This document shows positions 36,707-47,538 of a stretch of DNA of 64,000 nucleotides, piece after piece (within the stretch, counting starts at the first letter, position 1; every line of letters starts with the position of its first letter). Both the position numbers and the translations under genes were made by a program. The DNA is from Enterobacter pseudoroggenkampii. GTDB taxonomy: Bacteria > Pseudomonadota > Gammaproteobacteria > Enterobacterales > Enterobacteriaceae. The notes beneath the pieces were generated by a model, which saw only the letters and a list, made by a program, of their open reading frames with translations, ran no database searches and had not been told where the DNA came from. The stretch is taken from positions 62,001 to 126,000 of the forward strand of contig NZ_JAPMLV010000002.1 of the NCBI RefSeq assembly GCF_026420145.1, read 5' to 3'.

Positions 36707-37471
36707 TTAATCCTTTCGTTGCTGTATGCGGCGTAATGAACGTTCGCGTCGCGATTGTTCACGGCTGCGGTCCAGCAAGATTTCCTCAATGAAAGCCAGA
36801 TGGCGGTGCGACGCTTCACGCGCCTGCTCCGGTTCCCCGGCCATTATCGCCTCGAATATTCGGGTGCGATGGTTGCTTACCAGTGGGAGCATCTCCCGAC
36901 GGGCATACAACAATTCAAAATTCTGACGAACGTTCTGGGCCAGCATCGGCTCCATGCAGCGTAGCAGATGGAGGAGCACCACATTGTGTGCCGCTTCGGT
37001 GACGGCGATTTGATACTGGACGACGGCGCTGGACTCGGCGTCTAAATCGCCGGACTGCTGTGCCCGTTCAATGGCCTGATGCAGTTCGCGGATGCGCACG
37101 CGATCTTCATCAGTGCTGCGAAGGGCGGCGTAATAGGCCGCAATCCCTTCAAGCGCGTGACGGGTCTCAAGCAGGTCAAACTGGGATTCTGGGTGGTCAG
37201 AGAGAAGTTCTACCAGCGGATCGCTGAAGCTCTGCCACAGGCTGTTTTGCACAAAGGTTCCGCCGCCCTGGCGACGAAGCAGCAAGCCCTTTGCTTCGAG
37301 ACGTTGAATCGCCTCACGCAGAGAGGGACGTGAAACGTCGAACTGTTTTGCCAGCTCGCGTTCTGGTGGAAGTTTCTCACCCGGGCGCAGAGTCCCTTCG
37401 AGGATTAAAAACTCCAGCTGCTGCTCAATCACATCAGATAGTTTTGGTTGGCGAATTTTGCTGTAGGCCAT
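36707..37471 (-). CDS. pdhR: Pyruvate-sensing repressor PdhR (GntR/FadR family)
   Basis: 254 residues. The N-terminal winged helix carries the GntR signature ([31 protein letters not shown]), and the C-terminal FCD ligand domain binds pyruvate. It represses its own operon pdhR-aceEF-lpd and respiratory genes; pyruvate releases it. A perfect operator palindrome lies 33 bp upstream. Confidence 0.97.
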   Translation of the reverse strand: MAYSKIRQPKLSDVIEQQLEFLILEGTLRPGEKLPPERELAKQFDVSRPSLREAIQRLEAKGLLLRRQGGGTFVQNSLWQSFSDPLVELLSDHPESQFDLLETRHALEGIAAYYAALRSTDEDRVRIRELHQAIERAQQSGDLDAESSAVVQYQIAVTEAAHNVVLLHLLRCMEPMLAQNVRQNFELLYARREMLPLVSNHRTRIFEAIMAGEPEQAREASHRHLAFIEEILLDRSREQSRRERSLRRIQQRKD

Positions 37472-37503
37472 ATTCCCTGTCTTACGCCTTTTTGCCCGGA
37501 GTC

Positions 37504-37520
37504 AATTGGTCTTACCAATT
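37504..37520. promoter_or_regulatory. PdhR operator
   Basis: AATTGGTCTTACCAATT, a perfect palindrome matching the PdhR consensus ATTGGT-N3-ACCAAT. It is placed between the likely pdhR promoter and the gene, so binding would block transcription. Confidence 0.9.
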
Positions 37521-37573
37521 TCTATTTCGTATCGCTAAAGTAACAAAGTATTCACCTTCTGTCCATATTGGTT

Positions 37574-37587
37574 TTGATTGAAATCAG
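37574..37587. promoter_or_regulatory. FNR-like box upstream of pdhR
   Basis: TTGAT-TGAA-ATCAG matches nine of ten positions of the FNR consensus TTGAT-N4-ATCAA. E. coli pdhR is anaerobically repressed by FNR; a similar role here is inferred. Confidence 0.5.
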
Positions 37588-38008
37588 TAAACCCTGCACA
37601 TTTTAACAACCTTACAGAAATAACGTTTCAGAAATGTAACTTTGCACAAATGAGTTGATTACTCCTAAAGAGGGGGTTTTAACCATAATGAAACGAGGGT
37701 TTTTGCAATCTGAAGCGATTCAACAAGGCAAATAATGAAAATTCGCCCACTTACGGCGCATTTCTATTCTATAGGTTGGGTTAGGAACAACGAGCGGGCC
37801 GATTTACAAATGCTTTCTTTTTATTCAAGTCGTCATCACCCCTTCATAAAGCAGGTGCATTCGCAGGCGCTTACCACTATTCTTGCGCTTACGGAAGTCA
37901 TCTCCGCTTTTTTCGGTCTCGTTAACCGTAAAGAAATAAATACAGAATATGGATTTTCATAATTACACACGCACAGCGTGAACATAACAACCACACACGA
38001 GGTTTCAA
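37588..38008 (+). other. Long pdhR-aroP intergenic region
   Basis: 421 bp without a convincing gene. GAGG near 37999 serves aroP, and CATAAT at 37959-37964 is a possible aroP -10. In E. coli this region carries TyrR boxes and several aroP promoters; I could not identify a clear TGTAAA-N6-TTTACA pair here. A 75-codon open frame at 37735-37962 with AAGG upstream shows no recognisable protein pattern. Confidence 0.4.
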
Positions 38009-39379
38009 ATGGAAGCTCAACAGCACGGCGATCAGCTAAAGCGCGGGCTTAAAAACCGCCATATTCAGCTCATCGCACTGGGCGGTGCGATAGGTACCGG
38101 CCTGTTTCTGGGCAGCGCATCCGTTATCCAGTCTGCCGGTCCGGGTATTATTTTGGGTTACGCGATTGCGGGTTTCATTGCTTTTCTGATCATGCGCCAG
38201 CTGGGCGAAATGGTCGTTGAAGAGCCGGTCGCAGGCTCCTTCAGCCACTTTGCCTATAAATACTGGGGCAGCTTTGCCGGTTTCGCCTCAGGCTGGAACT
38301 ACTGGGTGCTGTACGTTCTGGTTGCCATGGCCGAACTGACGGCCGTCGGGAAATACATTCAGTTCTGGTATCCCGAAATCCCAACCTGGGCTTCTGCTGC
38401 GGCCTTCTTCGTCATTATCAACGCCATTAACCTCACCAACGTTAAAGTGTTCGGTGAGATGGAGTTCTGGTTCGCCATCATCAAAGTCATTGCCGTGGTG
38501 GCGATGATTATCTTTGGCGGCTGGCTGCTGTTCAGCGGCAACGGCGGACCGCAGGCCACCGTGCGCAACCTCTGGGAACAGGGTGGCTTCCTGCCTCACG
38601 GCATGACAGGTCTGGTGATGATGATGGCCATCATTATGTTCTCCTTTGGCGGTCTGGAGCTGGTGGGTATCACCGCCGCTGAAGCCGACAACCCGGAGCA
38701 GAGCATTCCAAAAGCCACTAACCAGGTTATCTACCGTATTCTGATCTTCTATGTGGGCTCGCTGGCCGTGCTGCTCTCCCTGCTGCCATGGACGCGCGTC
38801 ACCGCTGACACCAGCCCGTTTGTGCTGATCTTCCACGAGCTGGGCGACACCTTTGTCGCCAACGCCCTGAACATCGTGGTACTGACCGCAGCGCTCTCCG
38901 TATACAACAGCTGCGTATACTGCAATAGCCGTATGCTGTTCGGCCTCGCCCAACAGGGCAACGCGCCGAAGATGCTGCTTAACGTTGATAAACGCGGCGT
39001 GCCGGTGAATACCATCATTGTTTCCGCCATCGTGACCGCCCTGTGCGTGCTCATTAACTACATGGCACCGGAATCGGCTTTTGGCCTGCTGATGGCGCTG
39101 GTGGTCTCTGCCCTGGTCATCAACTGGGCGATGATCAGCCTGGCACACATCAAGTTCCGCCGCGCGAAACAGCAGCAGGGCGTCACCACGCGCTTCCCTG
39201 CCCTGCTCTATCCGCTGGGTAACTGGATCTGCCTGCTGTTTATGGCGGCCGTGCTGGTGATCATGCTGATCACGCCGGGTATGGCGATTTCCGTCTACCT
39301 GATCCCGGTCTGGATTGCGATCCTGGGCGTGGGCTATCTCTTCAGTCAGAAAAGCCGTAATGCCATGAAGGCGCACTAA
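38009..39379 (+). CDS. aroP: Aromatic amino acid permease
   Basis: Proton-coupled importer of Phe, Tyr and Trp in the inner membrane. 456 residues, twelve transmembrane segments, APC/AAT family with the N-terminal IQLIALGGAIGTGLFLGSA motif and the FSFGGLELVGITAAEADNP segment typical of this subgroup. Sequence follows E. coli AroP closely. It could be confused with PheP, but locus and sequence favour AroP. Confidence 0.94.
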   Translation: MEAQQHGDQLKRGLKNRHIQLIALGGAIGTGLFLGSASVIQSAGPGIILGYAIAGFIAFLIMRQLGEMVVEEPVAGSFSHFAYKYWGSFAGFASGWNYWVLYVLVAMAELTAVGKYIQFWYPEIPTWASAAAFFVIINAINLTNVKVFGEMEFWFAIIKVIAVVAMIIFGGWLLFSGNGGPQATVRNLWEQGGFLPHGMTGLVMMMAIIMFSFGGLELVGITAAEADNPEQSIPKATNQVIYRILIFYVGSLAVLLSLLPWTRVTADTSPFVLIFHELGDTFVANALNIVVLTAALSVYNSCVYCNSRMLFGLAQQGNAPKMLLNVDKRGVPVNTIIVSAIVTALCVLINYMAPESAFGLLMALVVSALVINWAMISLAHIKFRRAKQQQGVTTRFPALLYPLGNWICLLFMAAVLVIMLITPGMAISVYLIPVWIAILGVGYLFSQKSRNAMKAH

Positions 39380-39388
39380 GCCTCCCTC

Positions 39389-39416
39389 CGCGGTACCTGC
39401 TTTTACGGGTACCGCG
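39389..39416 (+). terminator. Hairpin after aroP
   Basis: CGCGGTACC pairs with GGTACCGCG around TGCTTTTACG, 10 nt after the aroP stop. The following CGTTGTTACC is only weakly T-rich, so termination strength is uncertain. Confidence 0.6.
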
Positions 39417-39543
39417 CGTTGTTACCTCCCTCACACTTTCGCGCCCACAGCGCATTTATCCATATCACCGCCCTGATACTGCAACGCATATATCCCTTCG
39501 CCAGCGAATAATTCTCTCCATACCGTAAACCGGAGAGCTGTCG

Positions 39544-40941
39544 ATGGATAACAACACACTGTCAGTAAAAGAAAAGATCGGCTATGGGATGGGCGACGCC
39601 GGATGCAACATTATCTTTGGCGCCATCATGCTGTTTGTTAACTATTTTTATACGGATATTTTTGGCCTCGCGCCTGCGCTGGTCGGCGTGCTGCTGCTGT
39701 CCGTCCGCGTAATTGACGCCGTAACGGACCCGATCATGGGCGCGATTGCCGACCGTACCCGCAGTAAATATGGCCGGTTTCGTCCATGGCTGCTGTGGAT
39801 CGCCTTCCCCTACGCGCTGTTCAGCATCCTGATGTTCACCACGCCGGAGTGGAGCTATAACAGCAAAGTTATCTATGCGTTTGTCACCTACTTCCTGCTC
39901 TCTTTGACCTATACGGCAATCAACATCCCCTACTGCTCCTTAGGAGGGGTGATCACCAACGATCCAAAAGAACGTGTGGCCTGCCAGTCGTATCGCTTCG
40001 TGCTGGTCGGCATCGCCACGCTGCTGCTCTCATTAACGCTGCTGCCGATGGCCGACTGGTTTGGCGGGGACAACAAAGCCAAAGGCTACCAGATGGCGAT
40101 GACCGTGCTGGCGCTGATTGGCACCTGCATGTTCCTGTTCTGCTTCGCCACCGTGCGCGAGCGCGTGCGCCCGGCGGTACAGACCAACGACGAGTTGAAA
40201 AACGATTTGAAAGACGTGTGGAAGAACGACCAGTGGGTACGCATTCTGCTGCTGACGCTCTGCAACGTCTGCCCGGGCTTCATCCGTATGGCGGCCACCA
40301 TGTATTACGTCACCTGGGTGATGGGCCAGAGCACCCACTTCGCTACGCTGTTTATCAGCCTGGGCGTGGTCGGCATGATGCTCGGCAGCGTGCTGGCAAA
40401 AGTGCTGACCGACCGCTGGTGTAAGCTGAAGGTCTTCTTCTGGACCAACATCGTGCTGGCGATTTTCTCCTGCGCCTTCTACTTCTTCGACCCGAAAGCC
40501 ACCGTCACCATTGTGGTGCTCTACTTCCTGCTGAACATCCTGCACCAGATCCCGTCTCCGCTGCACTGGTCGCTGATGGCCGACGTGGACGACTACGGCG
40601 AGTGGAAGACCGGGAAGCGCATCACGGGCATCAGCTTCTCCGGCAACATCTTCTTCCTCAAGCTGGGGCTGGCAATTGCCGGGGCGATGGTCGGCTTCCT
40701 GCTCTCCTGGTACGGTTATGACGCGGGCGCGAAAGCGCAGAGCGCGGACGCCATTAACGGGATCGTGCTGCTCTTTACCGTTATTCCCGGCATTGGATAC
40801 TTAATTACCGCGGGCGTGGTACGTCTGCTGAAGGTGGACCGTGAAACGATGAAACGCATTCAGGAAGACCTGGAAAAACGTCGCACCAATTACCGTGAAC
40901 TGAGCGACTATCAGGAACTAAAAGCCGCAGAGACAAAATAA
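39544..40941 (+). CDS. Glycoside-pentoside-hexuronide (GPH) cation symporter
   Basis: 465 residues, twelve hydrophobic segments, member of the MelB/XynP/YagG symporter family: GYGMGDAGCNIIFG at the start, DAVTDPIMGAIADRTRSKYGRFRPW in the first loop, and SLMADVDDYGEWKTGKR near residue 350. Likely carries short arabino- or xylo-oligosaccharides, judged from the GH43 glycosidase 10 bp downstream. The pair is inserted between aroP and ampE, which are adjacent in E. coli K-12. No regulator gene accompanies it. A GGAG site lies before the ATG. Confidence 0.88.
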   Translation: MDNNTLSVKEKIGYGMGDAGCNIIFGAIMLFVNYFYTDIFGLAPALVGVLLLSVRVIDAVTDPIMGAIADRTRSKYGRFRPWLLWIAFPYALFSILMFTTPEWSYNSKVIYAFVTYFLLSLTYTAINIPYCSLGGVITNDPKERVACQSYRFVLVGIATLLLSLTLLPMADWFGGDNKAKGYQMAMTVLALIGTCMFLFCFATVRERVRPAVQTNDELKNDLKDVWKNDQWVRILLLTLCNVCPGFIRMAATMYYVTWVMGQSTHFATLFISLGVVGMMLGSVLAKVLTDRWCKLKVFFWTNIVLAIFSCAFYFFDPKATVTIVVLYFLLNILHQIPSPLHWSLMADVDDYGEWKTGKRITGISFSGNIFFLKLGLAIAGAMVGFLLSWYGYDAGAKAQSADAINGIVLLFTVIPGIGYLITAGVVRLLKVDRETMKRIQEDLEKRRTNYRELSDYQELKAAETK

Positions 40942-40951
40942 GGAGAGCCAA

Positions 40952-41902
40952 ATGCATCAGTGGCCAAACCCGTTTATCGAACAACGTGCCGACCCGTACA
41001 TTTTACGCCATGAGGGGCAGTACTATTTTATCGCCTCCGTGCCGCAGTACGACAGGCTGGCGGTCCGCCGCGCAGCGTCGCTGGAAGGCTTATGTAATGC
41101 TGAAGAAGTGGTGGTCTGGCGCAAACCCGAGACCGGCCCGATGAGCCAGCTCATTTGGGCACCTGAACTGCACCACATTGACGGGAAGTGGTACATCTAC
41201 TTTGCCGCGACGCACACCCAGGCGCTCGACGCGCTCGGGATGTTCCAGCACCGAATGTTCGCCATTGAATGTGCTGACGACGATCCGCTTACCGGCGCGT
41301 GGGTGGAAAAAGGGCAGATAAAAACGCCTTTCGACACCTTCGCCCTGGACGCCACCACCTTTGTGCATCAGGGAAAACGCTGGTATCTGTGGGCGCAAAA
41401 AGCGCCGGATATCACCGGGAACTCCAACCTTTACCTGTGCGAAATGGCGAACCCGTGGACGCTAAAAGGCGAGCCGGTGATGCTCAGCAAGCCGGAGTAT
41501 GACTGGGAGTGTCGCGGATTTTGGGTTAATGAAGGCCCGGCGGTGCTGGTTCACGGCGATAAGCTGTTTATCAGCTATTCCGCCAGCGCCACCGACGAGA
41601 ACTACTGCATGGGGCTACTGTGGATAGACCTGAATGCCGATCCGAAAAACCCGGCAAACTGGCACAAATCCCCGCGTCCGGTGTTCGTTACCAGCTATGA
41701 AAACCGCCAGTTCGGCCCGGGACACAACAGCTTTACGCAAACGCAGGAAGGGGAAGACGTGCTGGTGTATCACGCGCGTAATTACACCGAAATTGAGGGC
41801 GATCCGCTGTACGATCCGAACCGGCATACTCGCCTGAAGCTCGTCCGCTGGAATGAAAACGGGATGCCTGATTTCGGCATCCCGCCCGCGGATACGCTGT
41901 AG
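40952..41902 (+). CDS. GH43 glycosidase (arabinofuranosidase/xylosidase type)
   Basis: 316 residues, single five-bladed propeller domain, no signal peptide, so it acts in the cytoplasm on imported oligosaccharides. Family 43 acid residues: D14 in EQRADPYILR (base), Asp in FALDATTFVH (pKa modulator), and Glu in FWVNEGPAVL (acid). It most resembles the alpha-L-arabinofuranosidase branch, but xylosidase cannot be excluded. AGGAG precedes the ATG; it forms an operon with the symporter. Confidence 0.87.
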   Translation: MHQWPNPFIEQRADPYILRHEGQYYFIASVPQYDRLAVRRAASLEGLCNAEEVVVWRKPETGPMSQLIWAPELHHIDGKWYIYFAATHTQALDALGMFQHRMFAIECADDDPLTGAWVEKGQIKTPFDTFALDATTFVHQGKRWYLWAQKAPDITGNSNLYLCEMANPWTLKGEPVMLSKPEYDWECRGFWVNEGPAVLVHGDKLFISYSASATDENYCMGLLWIDLNADPKNPANWHKSPRPVFVTSYENRQFGPGHNSFTQTQEGEDVLVYHARNYTEIEGDPLYDPNRHTRLKLVRWNENGMPDFGIPPADTL

Positions 41903-41920
41903 TCTTTGCGGCGCGCTGGC

Positions 41921-42771
41921 TTACACTAGCGTGCCGTAAATCGTCAGCAGTGCCACGATCACCACCACCACAAACGACGTTTTCTTCGCCATGGAGACAG
42001 CGGCTTTTGGTGTTTCAATCTTGTCGGTATGCGGCTCACGCGCCAGCGAGAACTGCGCCAGACGCGTTAGCACCTGGTACTGCGACGTATGGCGGTCAGC
42101 CAGCGAAGCAAACCACGCGGGCAGCGCTTTCTCACCATGACCAATTAACGCATACACCACGCCCACCAGACGCACCGGGAGCCAGTCGAGCACGTGCAGG
42201 ATGGCATCGATGCCGGACAGCAAACGTTCATGCGGCGTCAGATAACGAGCAAGCCAGGTCTGCCAGGCGCGCAGGAACGCATACCCCATCAGCAGTACCG
42301 GTCCCCACGGGCCGCCCACCACAAACCAGAACAGCGGCGCCAGGTAGTAACGGAAGTTAATCCACAGCAGCGCGTTCTGCAGCTCGCGCAGAAATTCGCG
42401 CTCGTCGCAGTCCGGCGGCACGCCGTGGATCATCGTCAGCTCGCTCGCCATAGCACCGCGCGCATGGGCATCGTCACGGGAGGCGGCTTTCAGGTAGGCG
42501 TGATAGTGCAAACGCACCTTGCCCGCACCAATGCACAGCACCCCAAGCAGGATCCACACCACCAGCAGCGGTACGTTGAAAAAGAGTCCGTGCAGCGAGC
42601 GCAGGAGCAGGAACGTAATGACCATCACGCCCGCCATCATCAGCAGCGTGCGCAGCATGGAAAAGTGCTTAATCCGGCGGAAAAACACCTCCAGCCGGTG
42701 ATCCAGATGCCAGTGCTCGCCGAGCTTGAACAGGCGTTCAGCGATGATAACCAGCAGCATGGTAAACAACG

Positions 42772-42775
<4 letters not shown>
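41921..42775 (-). CDS. ampE: AmpE inner-membrane protein
   Basis: 284 residues with about four membrane segments ([31 protein letters not shown], a middle pair, and [16 protein letters not shown] at the end). Partner of ampD in the beta-lactamase induction locus; biochemical role unclear, though proposed as a sensor. The start overlaps the end of the ampD reading frame by four bases (ATGA), and a GGAGAT ribosome site lies inside the ampD tail. Confidence 0.95.
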
Positions 42776-44316
<1,541 letters not shown>

Positions 44317-44324
44317 CGCATTCT

Positions 44325-44346
44325 CCCCTCTCCACCCGGAGAGGGG
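44325..44346 (+). terminator. Hairpin after nadC
   Basis: CCCCTCTCC-ACCC-GGAGAGGGG, 8 nt after the nadC stop, then AATTTCTG. A shorter relative of the dispersed CCCTCTCCC/GGGAGAGGG palindrome found at three other gene ends in this window. Confidence 0.6.
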
Positions 44347-44490
44347 AATTTCTGCCCCGCTCGCAGATCCGCTGCTCTTCCCTGCAATACTGAATAAATT
44401 CTCTGAAGCCCCCTTCCCGTTCCCTTTTTTGCCCCTCGTTTCTGTTCTTTCCCGCTGACAAAGTAGCGCCACTTTGCATAAGGAGCAGAT

Positions 44491-44928
44491 ATGGACAGAC
44501 AACAAGGCTTCACACTCATTGAGCTGATGGTGGTCATTGGCATTATTGCGATTCTGAGCGCCATCGGCGTCCCCGCCTATCAGAATTACCTGCGCAAGGC
44601 GGCGCTGACCGATATGCTGCAAACCTTCGTTCCCTACCGCACCGCCATCGAGCTTTGCGCGCTGGATCACGGTGGTGTGGAAAGCTGCGATGCCGGCAGC
44701 AACGGCATCCCTTCCCCCACCACGACACGCTACGTTTCAGGAATGAGCGTAGCGAAAGGGGTCGTGACCTTAACAGGACAGGAGAGTCTTAACGGGCTGA
44801 CGGTAACCATGACGCCACGGTGGAGCGACGGCAACGGTATGACGGGCTGGACGCGTGACTGCAGCATCAGTGCTGACAGCGCCCTGAAGCAGGCCTGCGA
44901 AGACGTTTTCCGCTTCGACAATAACTGA
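44491..44928 (+). CDS. ppdD: Type IV prepilin PpdD
   Basis: Major pilin of the enterobacterial type IV pilus. 145 residues. The short leader MDRQQG is cleaved before F7 (FTLIELMVVIGIIAILSA), with E5 of the mature protein present. Two C-terminal Cys pairs (ELCALDHGGVESC, RDCSISADSALKQAC) give the folded head. The prepilin peptidase and assembly platform genes hofM-Q lie elsewhere in E. coli. First gene of ppdD-hofB-hofC. Confidence 0.95.
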   Translation: MDRQQGFTLIELMVVIGIIAILSAIGVPAYQNYLRKAALTDMLQTFVPYRTAIELCALDHGGVESCDAGSNGIPSPTTTRYVSGMSVAKGVVTLTGQESLNGLTVTMTPRWSDGNGMTGWTRDCSISADSALKQACEDVFRFDNN

Positions 44929-44938
44929 GGAGCGGAAA

Positions 44939-46321
44939 ATGAATACCGATCAACTCGTGGCGCTTTGCCTGCGCCATCACGCTCTGCTGCTCAACAGCGA
45001 CAGTGACATGGTCAGCATCGCCGTTGTAGGCAACCCCGCGGCTGAACTGATGGAGGCGCTGCGTTTCGCCACCCAGAAACGAATTGATATTGAGTGCTGG
45101 AGCGCTGAGCGCATGGAAAAACAGCGACAGCTAACGTCACAATCCCATCTGCCCGTTGTTTCGCTAACGCACTCAACGGTAGATATCCTCAACCACACGC
45201 TGCAGCAGGCAATCAACCAGCGCGCCTCTGATATTCATATCGAACCGATGGAGCACGCGTGCCAGATCCGTTTACGCATCGACGGGGTTCTTTGCCCCCA
45301 GCCTCCGCTTTCCGCCTCGCTGGCAAGCCAGTTCAGCGCGCGTTTAAAAGTGCTGGGTAACCTGGATATTGCAGAGCGTCGTTTGCCACAGGACGGTCAG
45401 TTTACGATTGAGCTGGCGAACGCGCCGGTCTCGTTTCGGATCGCGACGCTTCCCTGCAGCGGCGGCGAGAAAATTGTGCTGCGTCTCCTGCATCAGGTTC
45501 AGCAGGCCCTTGAGCCAAAAGCGCTTGGCATGAGTGCTGAACAACTGGCCTGTTTTAATGAGGCCCTCCACCAGCCGCAGGGGCTAATTCTGGTTACCGG
45601 CCCTACCGGCAGCGGCAAAACCGTGACGCTGTATAGCGCGCTGCAGGCGCGTAACACCCCTGACGTCAACATCTGTAGCGTGGAGGATCCCATTGAGATC
45701 CCCCTTGCGGGATTAAACCAGACGCAGATTAATCCCCGGGCGGGTTTAACATTCCAGAGCGTGCTGCGGGCGCTGCTACGCCAGGATCCAGACATCATTA
45801 TGGTCGGCGAAATTCGTGACGGTGAAACGGCAGGGATTGCCATTAATGCTGCCCAGACCGGGCACCTGGTGCTATCAACGCTGCACACCAACTCGACGAC
45901 GGAAGCCCTGACTCGCCTGGAGCAGATGGGCGTGGCGCGCTGGATGATATCTTCCGCGCTGTCGATGGTGATTGCCCAGCGGCTGGTCCGGCGTCTGTGC
46001 CCGCACTGTCGCCGGGAAGCCAGCGAGCATGCTGAATTACCGCACGCCGTATGGTCCAGACCGCTTCCACGCTGGCAGCCCATCGGCTGTGAGCGCTGTT
46101 ATCACGGTTTTTATGGCCGTGTGGCCATTTTTGAAGTACTCACGATCGACAATGCCCTGCGGAAGGCCATTACCAGCGGGGCGGGAACAGAAGTGATAGA
46201 GGCGAGCGCCCGGCAGGCGGGAATGATTTCTCTTTTTGAGCACGGCTGCATGGCCGTCGAACAGGGGATGACCACGATCGAAGAGCTGGTGCGCGTCCTG
46301 GGCATGCCGGATGGCTGCTAA
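44939..46321 (+). CDS. hofB: Type IV pilus assembly ATPase HofB (PilB/GspE family)
   Basis: Cytoplasmic ATPase that drives pilin polymerisation. 460 residues. Walker A GPTGSGKTV, Asp box with DPDIIMVGEIRD, His box TGHLVLSTLHTNS, and the C-terminal zinc tetracysteine formed by LCPHC and GCERCYHG. Intact. The end overlaps hofC by 11 bases. Confidence 0.95.
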   Translation: MNTDQLVALCLRHHALLLNSDSDMVSIAVVGNPAAELMEALRFATQKRIDIECWSAERMEKQRQLTSQSHLPVVSLTHSTVDILNHTLQQAINQRASDIHIEPMEHACQIRLRIDGVLCPQPPLSASLASQFSARLKVLGNLDIAERRLPQDGQFTIELANAPVSFRIATLPCSGGEKIVLRLLHQVQQALEPKALGMSAEQLACFNEALHQPQGLILVTGPTGSGKTVTLYSALQARNTPDVNICSVEDPIEIPLAGLNQTQINPRAGLTFQSVLRALLRQDPDIIMVGEIRDGETAGIAINAAQTGHLVLSTLHTNSTTEALTRLEQMGVARWMISSALSMVIAQRLVRRLCPHCRREASEHAELPHAVWSRPLPRWQPIGCERCYHGFYGRVAIFEVLTIDNALRKAITSGAGTEVIEASARQAGMISLFEHGCMAVEQGMTTIEELVRVLGMPDGC

Positions 46322-47495
46322 TCAGCTCTGGCGCTGGCGAGCGCTCACCCAGGAAGGAGACCCCCGAAGCGGGACACTCTGGGCCACAGACCGCAATGCC
46401 GCCTTCACCAGGCTGATGCACAGCGGCCTCCATCCTCTGACGCTGACCCGATGCGCTCAGCGACACCGCTGGCGGCCACATCACTGCTACGAGATGTTTC
46501 GCCAGCTCGCAACGCTTCTGCAGGCCGGGCTGACATTGTCCCACAGCCTGCAGATGCTGGCAGAACAACATCCGTTAAAACCGTGGCAGGCGCTGCTGCA
46601 AAGCATTGCCGATGAGCTTAGTGAGGGAGCCCCCTTTTCTGAGTCGCTAAAAAAGTGGCCAGCCGTTTTTAGCCCACTGCATGTCTCGATGGTGAAAACC
46701 GGTGAGCTCACAGGGAAGCTGGAGGAGTGCTGTCGCCAGCTCGCGCAGCAGCAAAAAGCGCAGCAGCAGCTCAGTGCGAAAGTGAAAAAGGCGCTGCGCT
46801 ACCCGGCGATCGTCCTGACCCTGGCCGTACTCGTGGTGCTGGCGATGGTCATCCTGGTCTTGCCCGAGTTTGCCGCGATCTACAAAACGTTTAACACTCC
46901 GCTTCCGCTGCTGACGCAAATGGTCATGGGGATGGCCGCATTTATGCGGTCATATGCCCTTGCGTTGTTCGCCGCGTTACTCGCGCCCTTAGCCACCGCC
47001 TGGACTCTGCGGCAGAACCCTCGCTGGCAGCGCATCCTGATGCTAACTCCCGTGTTGGGCGCACTGGCAAAAGGTCAAAAACTGGGACATATCTTTACCG
47101 TGCTGTCACTCACGCAACAGGCGGGCATCCCCTTTTTACAGGGCCTGGCGAGTGCAGAGGAAACTGTTGAGAGCCGGTACTGGCAGGGAATACTTCGCGG
47201 CGTGCGAGAGGACATTGAAAAAGGCCTCCCCGTCTGGTCATCCTTTCAGAAAGCGGCCATCTTTACCCCGCTGTGCATTCAGCTTTTACGAACCGGCGAA
47301 ATGTCAGGTGCGCTGGACATCATGCTGGCAAACCTCGCCCGACATCACACGGAACAGACCTTTCAACGGGCAGATAGCCTGGCGGCACTTCTCGAGCCAG
47401 TGCTTCTGATTGTGACGGGGGTCATTATCGGTACGCTGGTGGTGGCAATGTACCTGCCGATTTTCCATCTGGGGGATGCGATGAGCGCGGGTTAG
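46311..47495 (+). CDS. hofC: Type IV pilus platform protein HofC (PilC/GspF family)
   Basis: Inner-membrane platform protein, 394 residues with two T2SSF repeats: LATLLQAGLTLSHSLQMLAEQ and LTQQAGIPFLQGLASAEET. Each repeat is followed by a membrane segment, with a third at the C-terminus (VLLIVTGVIIGTLVVAMYLPIFHLGDAM). It starts inside the hofB end (ATG 46311), indicating coupled translation. A bidirectional hairpin follows. Confidence 0.94.
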   Translation: MAANQLWRWRALTQEGDPRSGTLWATDRNAAFTRLMHSGLHPLTLTRCAQRHRWRPHHCYEMFRQLATLLQAGLTLSHSLQMLAEQHPLKPWQALLQSIADELSEGAPFSESLKKWPAVFSPLHVSMVKTGELTGKLEECCRQLAQQQKAQQQLSAKVKKALRYPAIVLTLAVLVVLAMVILVLPEFAAIYKTFNTPLPLLTQMVMGMAAFMRSYALALFAALLAPLATAWTLRQNPRWQRILMLTPVLGALAKGQKLGHIFTVLSLTQQAGIPFLQGLASAEETVESRYWQGILRGVREDIEKGLPVWSSFQKAAIFTPLCIQLLRTGEMSGALDIMLANLARHHTEQTFQRADSLAALLEPVLLIVTGVIIGTLVVAMYLPIFHLGDAMSAG

Positions 47496-47506
47496 CGCAA
47501 AACAGT

Positions 47507-47530
47507 GCTGGCGCATGGGCATGCGCCAGC
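47507..47530. terminator. Bidirectional hairpin between hofC and guaC
   Basis: GCTGGCGCAT-GGGC-ATGCGCCAGC, a 10-bp perfect stem between the two convergent genes. The minus-strand tail ACTGTTTTGC suits guaC better. Confidence 0.75.
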
Positions 47531-47538
47531 GAAAACCA

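Noticed and set aside
37735-37962. 75-codon open frame with AAGG upstream in the pdhR-aroP gap
   Set aside because: No hydrophobic segment or motif, atypical codons, and no following terminator. Kept only as part of the intergenic description.
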